Source: Tenrec ecaudatus
Taxonomy: Eukaryota > Chordata > Mammalia > Afrosoricida > Tenrecidae
Assembly: GCF_050624435.1 (NCBI RefSeq)
Contig: NC_134534.1
Coordinates: 66,611,501 to 66,675,500 of the forward strand
Direction: 5' to 3'
Length of the DNA: 64,000 nucleotides
The position numbers were made by a program, and so were the translations under genes. The notes below the pieces were generated by a model. That model ran no database searches and was not told the origin of the DNA. It was given only the letters and a program-made list of their open reading frames with translations. Positions 63,930-64,000 of the stretch are shown here, piece by piece (the first letter of the stretch is position 1; the number at the start of each line of letters is the position of its first letter).

Positions 63930-64000
63930 GAGGGAAGGACAGCTCACTTCTATTCCGTTACCAGTGACAGTCTCAGAAACTCACAGGGACAGCTTGACTC
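63930..64000 (+). mobile_element. AfroSINE, cut by the window edge
   Basis: Middle part (ttaccagtgacagtctcaga, aactcacagggacagcttga); continues past the right edge. About 90 bp after the exon 23 donor. Confidence 0.65.

Overview
This is a window of mammalian nuclear DNA. Its one recognisable protein-coding gene is TRPA1, the ankyrin-rich, electrophile-gated cation channel of sensory neurons. It lies on the + strand with the first 23 coding exons present (start codon at 19098, last visible coding base 63839). The exons join in frame into 958 codons with no stop or frameshift. The remaining C-terminal part, about 160 codons in roughly four more exons by comparison with the human protein as I remember it, lies beyond the right edge. 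No bacterial-style genes, CRISPR arrays or operons are present.

Organism. The repeats point to Afrotheria. More than 25 copies of a tRNA-headed SINE match the AfroSINE type, and several RTE-class LINE fragments share its 3' tail. One 193-bp hAT element at 15874..16066 looks like a non-autonomous SPIN transposon, a horizontally transferred family reported within Afrotheria from tenrec. Together these suggest a tenrec such as Echinops telfairi (inference, moderate confidence). Mammal-wide MIR and old L1M fragments are also present.

Layout. 1..18750 is gene-free flank. It holds MIR, RTE and L1 fragments, AfroSINEs, a 39-bp minisatellite that appears to have grown out of an AfroSINE tail (4714..5695), a 32-unit GAA array and the SPIN element. 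18750..19205 is a GC-rich promoter-like stretch and TRPA1 exon 1. Intron 1 carries a 180-bp purine-rich compound microsatellite. Introns 1 to 3 contain several antisense L1 3' ends, a pair of related LTR-like elements (one with a younger L1 inserted in it, target duplications intact) and a broken 5S rRNA pseudogene. 36951..63839 contains exons 4 to 23. Intron 17 holds a probable antisense solo LTR with six inverted CCAAT boxes.

The protein. Exons 1 to 14 encode the N-terminal tail and ankyrin repeats. Exons 15 to 18 encode the cysteine-rich coupling region with the reactive cysteines. Exons 19 to 23 encode S1 to S6 and the pore. Known electrophile and Ca2+ sites are kept. An extra cysteine sits two residues before the reactive lysine, and residues around the S2-S3 Ca2+ site have changed. 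I see no previously undescribed multi-gene system. The most interesting items are lineage changes in TRPA1 and the histories of the repeats.
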